Of a stretch of DNA of 64,000 nucleotides, positions 55,056 to 63,646 are shown piece by piece. The DNA comes from an uncultured Paraprevotella sp. (lineage in GTDB: Bacteria; Bacteroidota; Bacteroidia; Bacteroidales; Bacteroidaceae), in assembly GCA_944320775.1 (NCBI GenBank), contig CALUIV010000008.1, positions 33,386-97,385 on the forward strand, in the 5' to 3' direction. Under the pieces are notes generated by a model. It was given only the letters and a program-made list of their open reading frames with translations, was not told the origin of the DNA and did no database searches. Numbering within the stretch: position 1 is the first letter of the stretch; each line of letters opens with the position of its first letter. Position numbers and translations under genes: made by a program.

Positions 55056-56666
55056 TTATTTGTTGTTTTTCTGTTCAATGGCTGCCTTGACAAAGGAGAG
55101 GAACAGAGGATGCGGTTTCAATACCGTACTGCTGTATTCTGGATGGAACTGTGTTCCGATAAACCATTTCATTTCCGGTATTTCCACGATTTCCACAAGT
55201 CCGCTGTCCGGATTGATTCCAACACATTGCATACCAGCCTTTTCGAATTCTTCTCTGAACTGGCTATTGAATTCATAGCGGTGACGATGACGTTCGCGAA
55301 TGGTTTTCTTGCCATAGGCTTCCATCGTGCGACTGCCTTCACGCAATTCGCATTCGTAGGCTCCCAGACGCATGGTTCCGCCCATCTGTGTGATGTTCTT
55401 CTGCTCCTCCATAATGTCGATGACATTGTGTGGTGTCTTCTCATCCATTTCGCGGCTGTTGGCATCGGCATAACCCAATACATTTCGGGCAAATTCAATC
55501 ACCATCATCTGCATACCCAGACAGATTCCGAACGTAGGGATGTTGTGTGTACGTGTATATTCTACCGCAACAATTTTACCTTCGATACCCCGTTGGCCGA
55601 ATCCCGGACAGATCACCACACCGGCCATACCCTTCAGGGCCTCTGCTACATTCTCACGCGTCAGCTTTTCGCTATTGATGTAGTGTGTATTCACCTTGTA
55701 GTCATTGTATGTTCCGGCATGAGCCAATGATTCCAGAATACTTTTGTAGGCATCCTGCAAATCATATTTTCCAACAAGGGCAATGTCGACAATTTCTGTA
55801 GCTTTATTACGGCGGTCCAGGAAAGAACGCCAAGGGCCGAGTCCCGGAGTTTCACCAACAGGCATATCCATCTTACGGAGGATGATGGCATCCAGTTTCT
55901 GAGCCTGCATGCTCAGAGGTACTTCGTAGATTGACGGCATATCCAGACTTTGGATAACGGCATCCTCGTCTACATTACAGAAATGAGCGACTTTCTTCCG
56001 CAATCCGGCATTCAGTTCATGTTCGGCACGCAAGACAAGAATATCCGGTTGGATACCGAGACTTTGTAACTGTTTTACAGATGTCTGCGTAGGTTTGGTT
56101 TTCAACTCTCCGGCTGCTGCCAGATAGGGCACGTAGGTCAGGTGCAGATTAATGGCATTCTTTCCGAGTTCCCAACGCAATTGACGTATTGCTTCCAGGA
56201 AGGGTAGAGATTCAATGTCACCGACTGTTCCGCCAATTTCAGTAATCACAAAATCAAATTTGTATTTCTGACCCATCAGTTTGATGTTCCGTTTGATTTC
56301 ATCAGTGATGTGAGGCACCACCTGGATGGTCTTACCCAAATAATCTCCGCGGCGTTCCTTTTCGATGACGCTTTGATAGATACGTCCCGTTGTGATGTTG
56401 TTGGCACGGGTTGTTTCGATACCAGTAAAACGTTCGTAGTGTCCCAGATCGAGGTCTGTTTCCTGTCCGTCGACCGTTACGTAGCATTCTCCGTGCTCAT
56501 AAGGGTTCAGTGTACCCGGATCAATATTGATATACGGATCGAATTTCTGAATCGTAATGTTATAACCTCTGGCTTGCAACAGCTTGCCAATTGATGACGA
56601 AATAATTCCTTTGCCCAGTGATGAAGCTACGCCACCGGTTACGAAAATGTACTTTGTTTCTGCCAC
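55056..56666 (-). CDS. pyrG: CTP synthase
   Basis: 536 residues, normal length. N-terminal amidoligase domain with KYIFVTGGVASSLGKGI (ATP site) and FVITEIGGTVGDIE. C-terminal glutamine amidotransferase with Cys in FGICLGMQMM and the His/Glu pair in GTQFHPEYSS. It makes CTP from UTP and glutamine in the cytoplasm. Co-transcription with yidC is common in Bacteroidetes. A -7-like TAATTTTG on the minus strand (56719-56726) lies 52 bp upstream. Confidence 0.98.
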   Translation of the reverse strand: MAETKYIFVTGGVASSLGKGIISSSIGKLLQARGYNITIQKFDPYINIDPGTLNPYEHGECYVTVDGQETDLDLGHYERFTGIETTRANNITTGRIYQSVIEKERRGDYLGKTIQVVPHITDEIKRNIKLMGQKYKFDFVITEIGGTVGDIESLPFLEAIRQLRWELGKNAINLHLTYVPYLAAAGELKTKPTQTSVKQLQSLGIQPDILVLRAEHELNAGLRKKVAHFCNVDEDAVIQSLDMPSIYEVPLSMQAQKLDAIILRKMDMPVGETPGLGPWRSFLDRRNKATEIVDIALVGKYDLQDAYKSILESLAHAGTYNDYKVNTHYINSEKLTRENVAEALKGMAGVVICPGFGQRGIEGKIVAVEYTRTHNIPTFGICLGMQMMVIEFARNVLGYADANSREMDEKTPHNVIDIMEEQKNITQMGGTMRLGAYECELREGSRTMEAYGKKTIRERHRHRYEFNSQFREEFEKAGMQCVGINPDSGLVEIVEIPEMKWFIGTQFHPEYSSTVLKPHPLFLSFVKAAIEQKNNK

Positions 56667-56718
56667 GATGATATAGTTTTTGTTCTTAAATTCTAAAACT
56701 TATTCACTTACAAAGGTG

Positions 56719-56777
56719 CAAAATTACAAAAAAAGTTTGTATCAGACTGCTTTTCGTTTAAAAATACGTTATCTTTG
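56719..56777. promoter_or_regulatory. Divergent -7 elements of pyrG and the DUF3078 gene
   Basis: Minus strand TAATTTTG at 56719-56726 (pyrG direction) and plus strand TATCTTTG at 56770-56777 (DUF3078 direction), each followed by GCA. Neither has a clear TTG at -33. Confidence 0.55.
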
Positions 56778-56800
56778 CATTCGTTAATATAAAAACAACT

Positions 56801-58153
56801 ATGCGCAACAGAGTTTTATTCCTGATTTTACTTTTGGGAGTCGGTTCACAAGTCTTTTCGAGAGAGCGACGGAAACCGTCGGTTGTGGATACTTTGGCAC
56901 AGCAGGCGATTGTGGACAAATATTTAGCCAGATTGAACATGTTGAAAATGGAGTATAATTCTGCTAAGAATAGAGCCATGTCGGGATTGTTCAGTCCATA
57001 TTATTATAAGATTATGACTCCGGCTGTTGTCTATAAGTCTTCTTTGGAACGGGTCATGCAGATTCACTGGCACCCCCAGTTGTCCCGCTATTATAATTCT
57101 TTGGGAAAACTCCGTTATAATTATTCAGATTCCATTTTGTTGCTCAATCAGGAAATGGATAAATATTTGCTGTCGCTTTATGTAGATAAGCCGTGGCTGG
57201 TGTCCACGACGGAGAATTTATTGAAGGCGGAAGGAACTATCCGGGAGGATGTGACGCATGAAATTGTTCATGAAGTCAAGTTGACCGATCAGACAGAAGT
57301 GCCGGATTTTGTTTCAGATTTGAATCAGGAAGTAGATGTCGTGGCCCGTAAACCGAATTTCTGGAAAGTTAACGGAAGCGGATCTCTGCAATTCTATCAA
57401 TATTATAACACCAAAAACTGGTATAAAGACCGTACGGATAACTATTACAACATGTTGGCTTTAGTCAACATGAGCGCTGTTTATAACAATAAACAGGGAT
57501 TTAACTGGGAAACCAGAATGGATGCCCGTCTTGGTTTTCGTCCTTATCCTAATGACAAAAAACATGAATTCAAAACTTCTGATGACCAGTTGAGAATCAA
57601 TACGAAAATAGGTTATCGGGCAACGGAGCACTGGAATTATAACTTCTTTATGGAGGGGACGACTCAGATGTTGAAGCATTTTTATGACAATAGTGATGCT
57701 GTGCAGTCCGACTTCCTGACTCCGTTAACCTGTGTGGTTTCGCTCGGTATGGAGTATAAGTGGACTTATAAATCGTTCAATCTTTCGGTTAGTTTGTCTC
57801 CTGTCGCCTATAATTTGAAATATGTAGATCGAATCAGTCTGGCTACGGCGCATGGTATTGAAGAAGGACGGAAAACATATCACAAATTCGGTCCCTTTGT
57901 AAATATCAATTACACTTGGAATTTATGGGATAATATCAGTTGGACGAGTCGAATCTATTGGTTCTCCGATTTAAGCCTGACCCAGATTGAATGGGAAAAT
58001 ACGTTTAATTTCACGGTGAACAAATATATTAATGCCAAACTGTATCTTTATCCCCGTTTTGATGACAGTTCTTTAGGATATAAAAGTCCGCAGAACGGGC
58101 GTTACTTCATGTTCAAACAATGGTTCAGTCTGGGTATGAACTATTCCTTTTAA
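56801..58153 (+). CDS. DUF3078 outer-membrane-like protein
   Basis: 450 residues with a signal peptide (LFLILLLGVGSQVFS). An N-terminal helical region of about 160 residues is followed by a strand-rich part (WKVNGSGSLQFYQYYNTKNW and FKTSDDQLRINTKIGY) ending in an aromatic residue (GMNYSF), as in outer-membrane barrels. It matches DUF3078, which is widespread in Bacteroidetes with no assigned role. The next feature is an unusually long hairpin. Confidence 0.85.
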   Translation: MRNRVLFLILLLGVGSQVFSRERRKPSVVDTLAQQAIVDKYLARLNMLKMEYNSAKNRAMSGLFSPYYYKIMTPAVVYKSSLERVMQIHWHPQLSRYYNSLGKLRYNYSDSILLLNQEMDKYLLSLYVDKPWLVSTTENLLKAEGTIREDVTHEIVHEVKLTDQTEVPDFVSDLNQEVDVVARKPNFWKVNGSGSLQFYQYYNTKNWYKDRTDNYYNMLALVNMSAVYNNKQGFNWETRMDARLGFRPYPNDKKHEFKTSDDQLRINTKIGYRATEHWNYNFFMEGTTQMLKHFYDNSDAVQSDFLTPLTCVVSLGMEYKWTYKSFNLSVSLSPVAYNLKYVDRISLATAHGIEEGRKTYHKFGPFVNINYTWNLWDNISWTSRIYWFSDLSLTQIEWENTFNFTVNKYINAKLYLYPRFDDSSLGYKSPQNGRYFMFKQWFSLGMNYSF

Positions 58154-58170
58154 AGGGTGATAAAATAATG

Positions 58171-58238
58171 GTACAAGACAAAAGCGGGAAATGGACAGAA
58201 ATATTTCTAAAAATCCATTTCCCGCTTTTGTCTTGTAC
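58171..58238. terminator. Very long perfect hairpin between convergent genes
   Basis: Two 25-base arms (58171-58195 and 58214-58238) are exact complements; the 18-nt loop itself contains the palindrome AGAAATATTTCT. The inner part with AAAAGCGGG and CCCGCTTTT resembles a terminator, but no long T run follows. It lies 17 bp after the DUF3078 stop and about 70 bp from the engB stop. Confidence 0.7.
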
Positions 58239-58309
58239 AGATATACCGTATAAATTTCTTAGTTGTTATTCGATTTGTTGTCGGAATCATTAACTATCGT
58301 GCAGAAATT

Positions 58310-58915
58310 CTATTTGGTTTGTACGGATTTGTTGATAGATTCGATATAGTCCAGCAATTCTTCGCGTCCGCGTCGGTTTTCTGACGAGGTGATGAAATAG
58401 GGCGGCAGTTCTTCCCACTGTTCTTTGAGCTTGTCGAGATATGCAGATACGTTGGTTTGCAGTTTTCCGTTACCCAGTTTGTCTGCTTTGGTAAAAACAA
58501 TACTGAAGGGGATTCCGTTTTCTCCGAGCCATTCCATAAATTCCAGATCAATTTTTTGAGGTTCATGCCGGCAGTCGATAAGCAGGAACAGGTTGACCAT
58601 CTGTTCGCGAAGCAGAATATAGTCTGAAATAATCTTTTGCAGTTTTTCTTTTTCCTTTTTACCGCGTTGGGCATATCCATAACCGGGTAGATCGACTAGG
58701 TACCATTCTTTATTGATCAGGAAATGATTGATGAGCAGGGTTTTTCCCGGTGTAGCCGATGTCTTGGCCAGTTTATTGTTTCTGGTCAGCATGTTGATCA
58801 GGCTTGATTTTCCAACGTTAGACCGTCCGATAAAAGCATATTCGGGCATGGTTGTGGCCGGACATTTGCTGACTAAAGAATTACTGATTATAAATTCTGC
58901 ACTTTTGATTTCCAT
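58310..58915 (-). CDS. engB: Ribosome biogenesis GTPase YsxC/YihA (EngB)
   Basis: 201 residues from ATG 58915. G1 [13 protein letters not shown]2 region TSATPGKT, G3 [10 protein letters not shown]4 TKADK. EngB assists assembly of the large ribosomal subunit. A minus-strand -7 element TATATTTG lies at 58937-58944. Confidence 0.96.
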   Translation of the reverse strand: MEIKSAEFIISNSLVSKCPATTMPEYAFIGRSNVGKSSLINMLTRNNKLAKTSATPGKTLLINHFLINKEWYLVDLPGYGYAQRGKKEKEKLQKIISDYILLREQMVNLFLLIDCRHEPQKIDLEFMEWLGENGIPFSIVFTKADKLGNGKLQTNVSAYLDKLKEQWEELPPYFITSSENRRGREELLDYIESINKSVQTK

Positions 58916-58936
58916 AATAAAATCCAATTTTTGGGC

Positions 58937-58975
58937 AAATATACGTTTTTTTCGTTTGGTTTTGGTTATCTTTGC
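58937..58975. promoter_or_regulatory. Divergent -7 elements of engB and recR
   Basis: Minus strand TATATTTG (58937-58944) toward engB; plus strand TATCTTTG (58968-58975) followed by CA toward recR. Clear -33 elements are not seen. Confidence 0.5.
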
Positions 58976-59003
58976 ACAAAATCAATAGATATTTCTAGTC
59001 TGC

Positions 59004-59621
59004 ATGAATCAGCAATACCCGTCAGCCTTGTTGGAAAAGGCTGTTAATGAATTTGCTAAACTTCCGGGCATCGGTCCCCGTACCGCTTTACGCCTGGTGC
59101 TTCATTTGCTTCGTCAGGACACTACAGCTGTAGACAATTTCGGGTCGTCAGTGATACGATTGAAACACGACGTGAAATATTGCCGTGTGTGCCATAATAT
59201 ATCCGATACAGAGTTGTGTTCTATCTGTTCCGATCCTCAGCGCGATGCTGCGACAATATGTGTTGTTGAAAATATTCAGGATGTCATGGCAATTGAAAAT
59301 ACGCGCCAATACAGAGGCTTGTATCATGTATTGGGAGGAGTTATTTCGCCGATGGACGGTATCGGTCCTGCCGATTTGGAGATTGCTTCTTTAGCCGATC
59401 GGGTGAACGCCGGTGGTATCCGTGAAGTTATACTGGCTTTGAGTCCTACAATGGAAGGCGATACTACCAATTTTTATATATTCCGGAAACTGGCTTCTAC
59501 CGGAGTCAAACTGAGTGTGATCGCGCGCGGTATTGCCCAAAATGATGAATTGCAGTATACGGATGAAGTGACCTTAGGGCGTTCGATCGTCAATAGAATC
59601 ATCTTTACCGGACAAATGTAA
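59004..59621 (+). CDS. recR: Recombination mediator RecR
   Basis: 205 residues. Helix-hairpin-helix [17 protein letters not shown] at the N-terminus, a C4 zinc finger ([18 protein letters not shown]), then a Toprim domain ([25 protein letters not shown]-type segment) and the C-terminal Walker-like strand. RecR acts with RecO and RecF to load RecA in gap repair. The small membrane-protein gene and GT2 gene follow on the same strand. Confidence 0.97.
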   Translation: MNQQYPSALLEKAVNEFAKLPGIGPRTALRLVLHLLRQDTTAVDNFGSSVIRLKHDVKYCRVCHNISDTELCSICSDPQRDAATICVVENIQDVMAIENTRQYRGLYHVLGGVISPMDGIGPADLEIASLADRVNAGGIREVILALSPTMEGDTTNFYIFRKLASTGVKLSVIARGIAQNDELQYTDEVTLGRSIVNRIIFTGQM

Positions 59622-59671
59622 GGACAACAACAAATTCTGTTCTTTTGGCCGTTTATAATGAAAATGAGAAA

Positions 59672-60109
59672 ATGAAGAAAATCCTATTAAGATTAAAAAT
59701 AGAATTCGCCCTGGTTGTGTTCTTGGGTGGATTGATGGTCGCCCTGTATGAAAGTGGGGTGTGGGAAGAAGGGGCTTTGATGCTTGACGGAACCTGGGGA
59801 TATCTGACTCAAAGTGCCTGTATCCTGCTTACGTTGTGTTGTATCCCTATGGCTTTGAAACTGCTCAATTTTAAGGCAGTTCGTATGCGTCTTGCCCGTG
59901 GCGAAGAGACGGCATCCTGGCAAAGTTACTGTCGTTGGAGTGAAATACGTCTGGCTTTGTTGGCAGCGCCTTTGTATATCAATCTTGCTTTATATTATGC
60001 TACGATGGACACCATCGGTGCTTATTGTGCTTTGATTCTGGTCATCGCTTTGATTTTTTGCTGGCCGTCGGCAGATAAGGCCGAGGCTGAACTTACAGGT
60101 ACAGAATAG
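59672..60109 (+). CDS. Small four-helix membrane protein, unknown function
   Basis: 145 residues from ATG 59672; a TTG further upstream is a weaker start. Four hydrophobic segments (about 11-29, 47-65, 94-112 and 116-134). No signature motif is recognised. It lies 50 bp after recR and 17 bp before a GT2 gene, consistent with one operon. Confidence 0.78.
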   Translation: MKKILLRLKIEFALVVFLGGLMVALYESGVWEEGALMLDGTWGYLTQSACILLTLCCIPMALKLLNFKAVRMRLARGEETASWQSYCRWSEIRLALLAAPLYINLALYYATMDTIGAYCALILVIALIFCWPSADKAEAELTGTE

Positions 60110-60126
60110 GTGCAATTAAGAGTTAC

Positions 60127-61317
60127 ATGAAACTATCCGTTGTCATTGTCAATTACAATGTGAAATATTATGTAGAGCAGTGTATCCGTTCGGTATACCG
60201 CTCTGCCGGAAATATGCCCATTGAGATTTGGGTTGTAGATAATGCTTCGACAGATGAGTCGATGAATTATTTGAAACCTCGTTTTCCGCAAGTGAACTTT
60301 ATCGAGAATACGGAAAATGTTGGATTTTCCAGGGCAAACAATCAGGCTATCATTCGTTCTTCCGGAGAATATGTTCTGTTGCTTAATCCCGATACCTTAC
60401 TTGGTGAGGAAGTTTTGCCTGCTTGTGTCCGTTTCTTGGATGAACATCCCCAAGTTGGTGCGACCGGTGTGGCCATGCTGAAAGATGATGGTGGTTTTGC
60501 CTGGGAATCGCGTAGAGGACTTCCGACGCCCTTTACGTCTTTCTGCAAGATGAGCGGTCTGAGTACACTTTTTCCTAAGTCACATTTGTTTGGCAGATAT
60601 TATATGCGCTATCTGGATGTACGTGAAGCCAATCCGATCGAAGTGATTTCCGGAGCTTTCAACATGCTGCGTCGTTCGGCTTTGGACCGGATAGGTTTGC
60701 TGGATGAAGATTTTTTTATGTATGGCGAAGATATCGATCTTTCTTTCCGGATGCTTGAAGGGGGATATCAGAATTATTATCTGCCCCGATTGATCTTGCA
60801 TTATAAAGGCGAGAGTACACAGAAAAGCTCATTTCGTTATGTACATGTGTTTTATAATGCTATGCTGATTTTCTTCAACAAGCATTATCGGAAACGTTAT
60901 CGTCTGTTGACTTCACTGATTCATCTGGCTGTTGTTGTGCGTGGCTTTTGGGATTTGTGCAAGAATCAGAAGGAGCGTTTGGCCGCTTTAATGCGCGTCG
61001 GGGTGGTTACTGCACCGCAAAAGCGTTTTTTGTGTTTGGGACGTAAATCATCTTTGGAAGAAATAGAAGTCATTGCCGATCGTAATTCCTTGTGTTGTGA
61101 TTATGTTGAAGCCGACGAGCAGACTAATCCGGAGGGACATTTAAATCTGTCCGTGGATGTTTCGGAGTATGATTATGTGGTATATGATGTTCAGGCCTAT
61201 CGCTTTCAGACTATTCTCGACTTGCTTTATCGGGGAAGCGTACGCTATCAGGTGCAGTTAGGAACCTATTCTCAGGAAAGTCATTGTTTGATAACGCATA
61301 AGGAAGTATGGAAATGA
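60127..61317 (+). CDS. Family 2 glycosyltransferase
   Basis: 396 residues. GT-A fold: VVIVNYNVKYYVEQCIRSV, DNASTDESM, NNQAI..LLLNPDTLLGEE, ISGAFNMLRRSAL, and the MYGEDIDLSFRM region with the catalytic acid. It resembles rhamnosyltransferase-like GT2 enzymes. The C-terminal about 100 residues (from 290) are an additional unrecognised domain. It adds a sugar to a surface glycan or lipid carrier; the acceptor is unknown. The next gene overlaps it. Confidence 0.9.
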   Translation: MKLSVVIVNYNVKYYVEQCIRSVYRSAGNMPIEIWVVDNASTDESMNYLKPRFPQVNFIENTENVGFSRANNQAIIRSSGEYVLLLNPDTLLGEEVLPACVRFLDEHPQVGATGVAMLKDDGGFAWESRRGLPTPFTSFCKMSGLSTLFPKSHLFGRYYMRYLDVREANPIEVISGAFNMLRRSALDRIGLLDEDFFMYGEDIDLSFRMLEGGYQNYYLPRLILHYKGESTQKSSFRYVHVFYNAMLIFFNKHYRKRYRLLTSLIHLAVVVRGFWDLCKNQKERLAALMRVGVVTAPQKRFLCLGRKSSLEEIEVIADRNSLCCDYVEADEQTNPEGHLNLSVDVSEYDYVVYDVQAYRFQTILDLLYRGSVRYQVQLGTYSQESHCLITHKEVWK

Positions 61318-61865
61318 CCGATAATCATCTTTGGTTGGAGAATGACCGGATACGTTTACGGGCAGTAGAACCCGAAGATCTGGATGTGCTTTATCGTATT
61401 GAAAACGATACCCGTTTTTGGAAGCATGGTGTTTCTCTGGTGCCGTATTCGCGCTACGCTCTGCGTGAGTTCATTCAGGAAAGCCGGCAGGATATTTATG
61501 CCGATGGCCAACTTCGGCTGATGATCGAGGAAAAGTCAGATGGGCATGTTTGTGGTTGTATAGATCTGTTTGCGTTTAGTGCCATGCATGCTCGGGCTGA
61601 GGTGGGGATTTTGGTTTTACCGTCAGAACAGTGCAGGGGAGTGGCTTCTGAGGCTTTGACTTTATTGAAAACTTATGCATTCCGTTTTTTGCAGCTGCAT
61701 CAGCTTTATGCTTATGTGGCTGAAAGGAATCTGCCGGCCCAAAGATTATTTTCACGTTGTGGATTTGTCCTGTCGGCTGTTTTGCCCGACTGGATTCGTA
61801 TGGGAAATCATTTTGAACAAGTCGGGATATGGACTCTTTTTTCAAATGAAAAAGAAAAAAAATAG
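61308..61865 (+). CDS. GNAT-family N-acetyltransferase
   Basis: 185 residues. RimJ/RimL-like layout: LRAVEPEDLDVLYRIENDTRFW, GCIDLFAF, a pyrophosphate-binding segment (VLPSEQCRGVASEAL) and a C-terminal ERNLPAQRLFSRCGF motif. The start at 61308 overlaps the GT2 stop; the second ATG at 61314 makes the classical ATGA overlap, so translation is coupled. The substrate is unknown. It is the last gene before the second tRNA-Asp promoter. Confidence 0.87.
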   Translation: MEMTDNHLWLENDRIRLRAVEPEDLDVLYRIENDTRFWKHGVSLVPYSRYALREFIQESRQDIYADGQLRLMIEEKSDGHVCGCIDLFAFSAMHARAEVGILVLPSEQCRGVASEALTLLKTYAFRFLQLHQLYAYVAERNLPAQRLFSRCGFVLSAVLPDWIRMGNHFEQVGIWTLFSNEKEKK

Positions 61866-61873
61866 CTGGAAAA

Positions 61874-61904
61874 TTTGCAGATTCAAAATAATGTTGTACC
61901 TTTG
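61874..61904 (+). promoter_or_regulatory. Promoter of the second tRNA-Asp gene
   Basis: TTTG (61874-61877), 19 bp, TACCTTTG (61897-61904). GAAAATTTGCAGATT, TACCTTTGCACTCGC and CGGGAA are shared with the promoter of the five-gene tRNA operon. Confidence 0.9.
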
Positions 61905-61946
61905 CACTCGCAATCGGGAAACAACGAGAGCGAAATTAAAAAGACT

Positions 61947-62023
61947 GGTGCGTTAGTTCAGTTGGTTAGAATACATGCCTGTCACGCATGGGGTCACGGG
62001 TTCGAGTCCCGTACGCACCGCCA
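61947..62023 (+). tRNA. tRNA-Asp (GTC), second copy
   Basis: Identical in the tRNA part to the copy at 7945-8021, including encoded CCA. It stands alone between a strong promoter and a terminator. Confidence 0.97.
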
Positions 62024-62043
62024 GCTTACAAAGCAAAATTAGG

Positions 62044-62079
62044 AAAAGCTCTGATTCACAACAGAATCAGGGCTTTTTT
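62044..62079 (+). terminator. Terminator of the second tRNA-Asp gene
   Basis: AAAAGCTCTGATTC (62044-62057) with GAATCAGGGCTTTTTT (62064-62079). Compared with copy A one stem base is changed to a wobble pair. Confidence 0.85.
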
Positions 62080-62112
62080 CGTTTCCGGGCGGAAGCAGAA
62101 TATAGCGTTTCT

Positions 62113-63054
62113 ATGGTAGAAGAATTTGACCTGCTTGAAGAAGTAGAAGTGCAGTTCTGCGATGAGGAATGCACGGAGTCGGTATGGTGCGGCATGAAAT
62201 ACAGCGAAAGCCTGTTCTGCCGGGAGAAACCGAAGTCGGAACTGACGGTAGTCATCAAAGAGGAAGGCATGATGTATTTCCTGACTGCGGATATAAAGGA
62301 GTTTGCCGGACTGTGTCGGAAACACGGATGGTACATCGTCTCGCACCAACGGTTCAATGAGGCGATGGAAATCGGCATGTGCCTGATGGAAGCCGGAAGA
62401 CATGCGGGATGGTACTCGCTGGGCAGATCGAAGGAATGGAATACCATGATGAGGGATGTGCTGAACTTTACGTTTGAAAGGGAGAAGAAAATGGACTTCT
62501 ATCCGTATGAAACGATGTTCAAGGGAGAAGTTCTTATAGACGGGTGCAGATGCCACTACCTGCATGACTATTACCCAACGAGGATTAAAAAGACGAATGC
62601 ACACCAGAAACGTGTAAGCAACCTGATATTCCGCTTCAAGGAAGGAGGACACTGCGGCGAGCTGGTTGCACGGATACTGGCACTATGTCTGAAACATGCG
62701 GGATTCAATGGGACGAAGGAAGATACGGTACTGATACCGATACCTGCATCGACAATGGAAAGACAGCGGAAACGCTTTCCGGTGGTATGCTACTACCTGT
62801 CGAAATGGATGGGCATTGCAGACGGTTTCAAGGCCATCTGGATAGAAGAAGACCGCGAACAGCTGAAAGGAAAGGGAAAGGATAAGGATATACTACAGAA
62901 TCTGCAATTCACACGGCGGTATATCAATGGCAAGAATGTTGTCTTGCTGGATGATGTACTCACGACCGGAGAAAGTTTCAGGCAGCTGAAACGAAAAATG
63001 GAACAACTGGGAGCATTGTCCGTTGTCGGGGTGTTCCTGGGAAAGACAGTGTAA
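62113..63054 (+). CDS. Unknown N-terminal region fused to ComF-like phosphoribosyltransferase
   Basis: 313 residues from ATG 62113; the frame is open through the tRNA, which cannot be coding. Residues about 1-190 are not recognised (several Cys, Trp and acidic residues). Residues about 200-313 are a PRTase domain: TVLIPIPASTMERQRKRF, FTRRYINGKNVVLLDDVLTTGESF, where VVLLDDVLTTGES is the PRPP-binding loop. ComF proteins help DNA uptake, but here the zinc-binding N-terminus is replaced. The gene follows the tRNA terminator at once and has no visible promoter of its own. It may mark the edge of an integrated element. Confidence 0.75.
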   Translation: MVEEFDLLEEVEVQFCDEECTESVWCGMKYSESLFCREKPKSELTVVIKEEGMMYFLTADIKEFAGLCRKHGWYIVSHQRFNEAMEIGMCLMEAGRHAGWYSLGRSKEWNTMMRDVLNFTFEREKKMDFYPYETMFKGEVLIDGCRCHYLHDYYPTRIKKTNAHQKRVSNLIFRFKEGGHCGELVARILALCLKHAGFNGTKEDTVLIPIPASTMERQRKRFPVVCYYLSKWMGIADGFKAIWIEEDREQLKGKGKDKDILQNLQFTRRYINGKNVVLLDDVLTTGESFRQLKRKMEQLGALSVVGVFLGKTV

Positions 63055-63265
63055 TATTTTGATTCTTTTGTTTATTTCTTGTCTTTTTAGTCTGGTGATT
63101 GCCCTTTCTTATTTTTCCACTTCACCGGCAACTAACAGAAATCTCATACTTACAGCATATTGGCTTTTTTCAATATAGCACGGGCTATTTTCAATCCAAA
63201 AGACCTGTTCCACCTTCCCCTTTTATCAAGAGAAGCGGGAGAGGAAACTTTCTATGTAACGTAAG

Positions 63266-63610
63266 TTACAGCATGGCGGCATACTTGCGTACCTGCTTCA
63301 GACGCTCCATAAAAGAGGGATTGGCAGCGACCTGCCACATGTTATATTTCAACTGCAGACGCATTAGTGAATCCGCAGGTACATTCAGAGCTGCCTCGAA
63401 GAGCATTGCTGTCTGTGCCGTAACAGGACGACGGCAGTTAAGAATGTCATTCAACATTTTATAGGAGATTCCCATCTGCTCTGATAACTTACGCTGCGAA
63501 ATCTTGCGGTATTCAATCTCTTCTTTCAGGACTTCACCAGGGTGAGTAGGATATGCCGGAGTGAGGTTGTTGGCAATCATAGTAGGATCTATTCCTTGTA
63601 TCTCAATCAT
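63266..63610 (-). CDS. HigA-family antitoxin / XRE regulator
   Basis: 114 residues. The HigA signature PTHPGEVLKEEIEYRKISQRKLSEQMGISYKMLNDILNCRRPVTAQTA comprises the helix-turn-helix (about 30-70), followed by FEAALNVPADSLMRLQLKYNMWQV. HigA usually neutralises a HigB RNase encoded just upstream; here that place holds a coiled-coil protein. The 211-bp gap on the other side (63055-63265) shows no gene. It may be a solitary regulator. Confidence 0.85.
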   Translation of the reverse strand: MIEIQGIDPTMIANNLTPAYPTHPGEVLKEEIEYRKISQRKLSEQMGISYKMLNDILNCRRPVTAQTAMLFEAALNVPADSLMRLQLKYNMWQVAANPSFMERLKQVRKYAAML

Positions 63611-63646
63611 AAGTCGTCTGTTATTTATAATGGTTCGATAAATCTA

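Larger units (their letters stand above)
61947..62105 (+). repeat. 159-bp duplicated segment, copy B
   Basis: Matches 7863-8021 in opposite orientation, with two substitutions over 159 bp. Identity stops 7 bp before the ATG of the following gene. Confidence 0.9.

Noticed and set aside
61975-62112. Upstream extension of the PRTase-fusion gene through the tRNA
   Set aside because: It would translate the tRNA-Asp gene and its terminator; the ATG at 62113 is the sensible start.
63099-63464. Open frame opposite higA
   Set aside because: Overlaps the well-supported HigA gene on the other strand and has no recognisable features.
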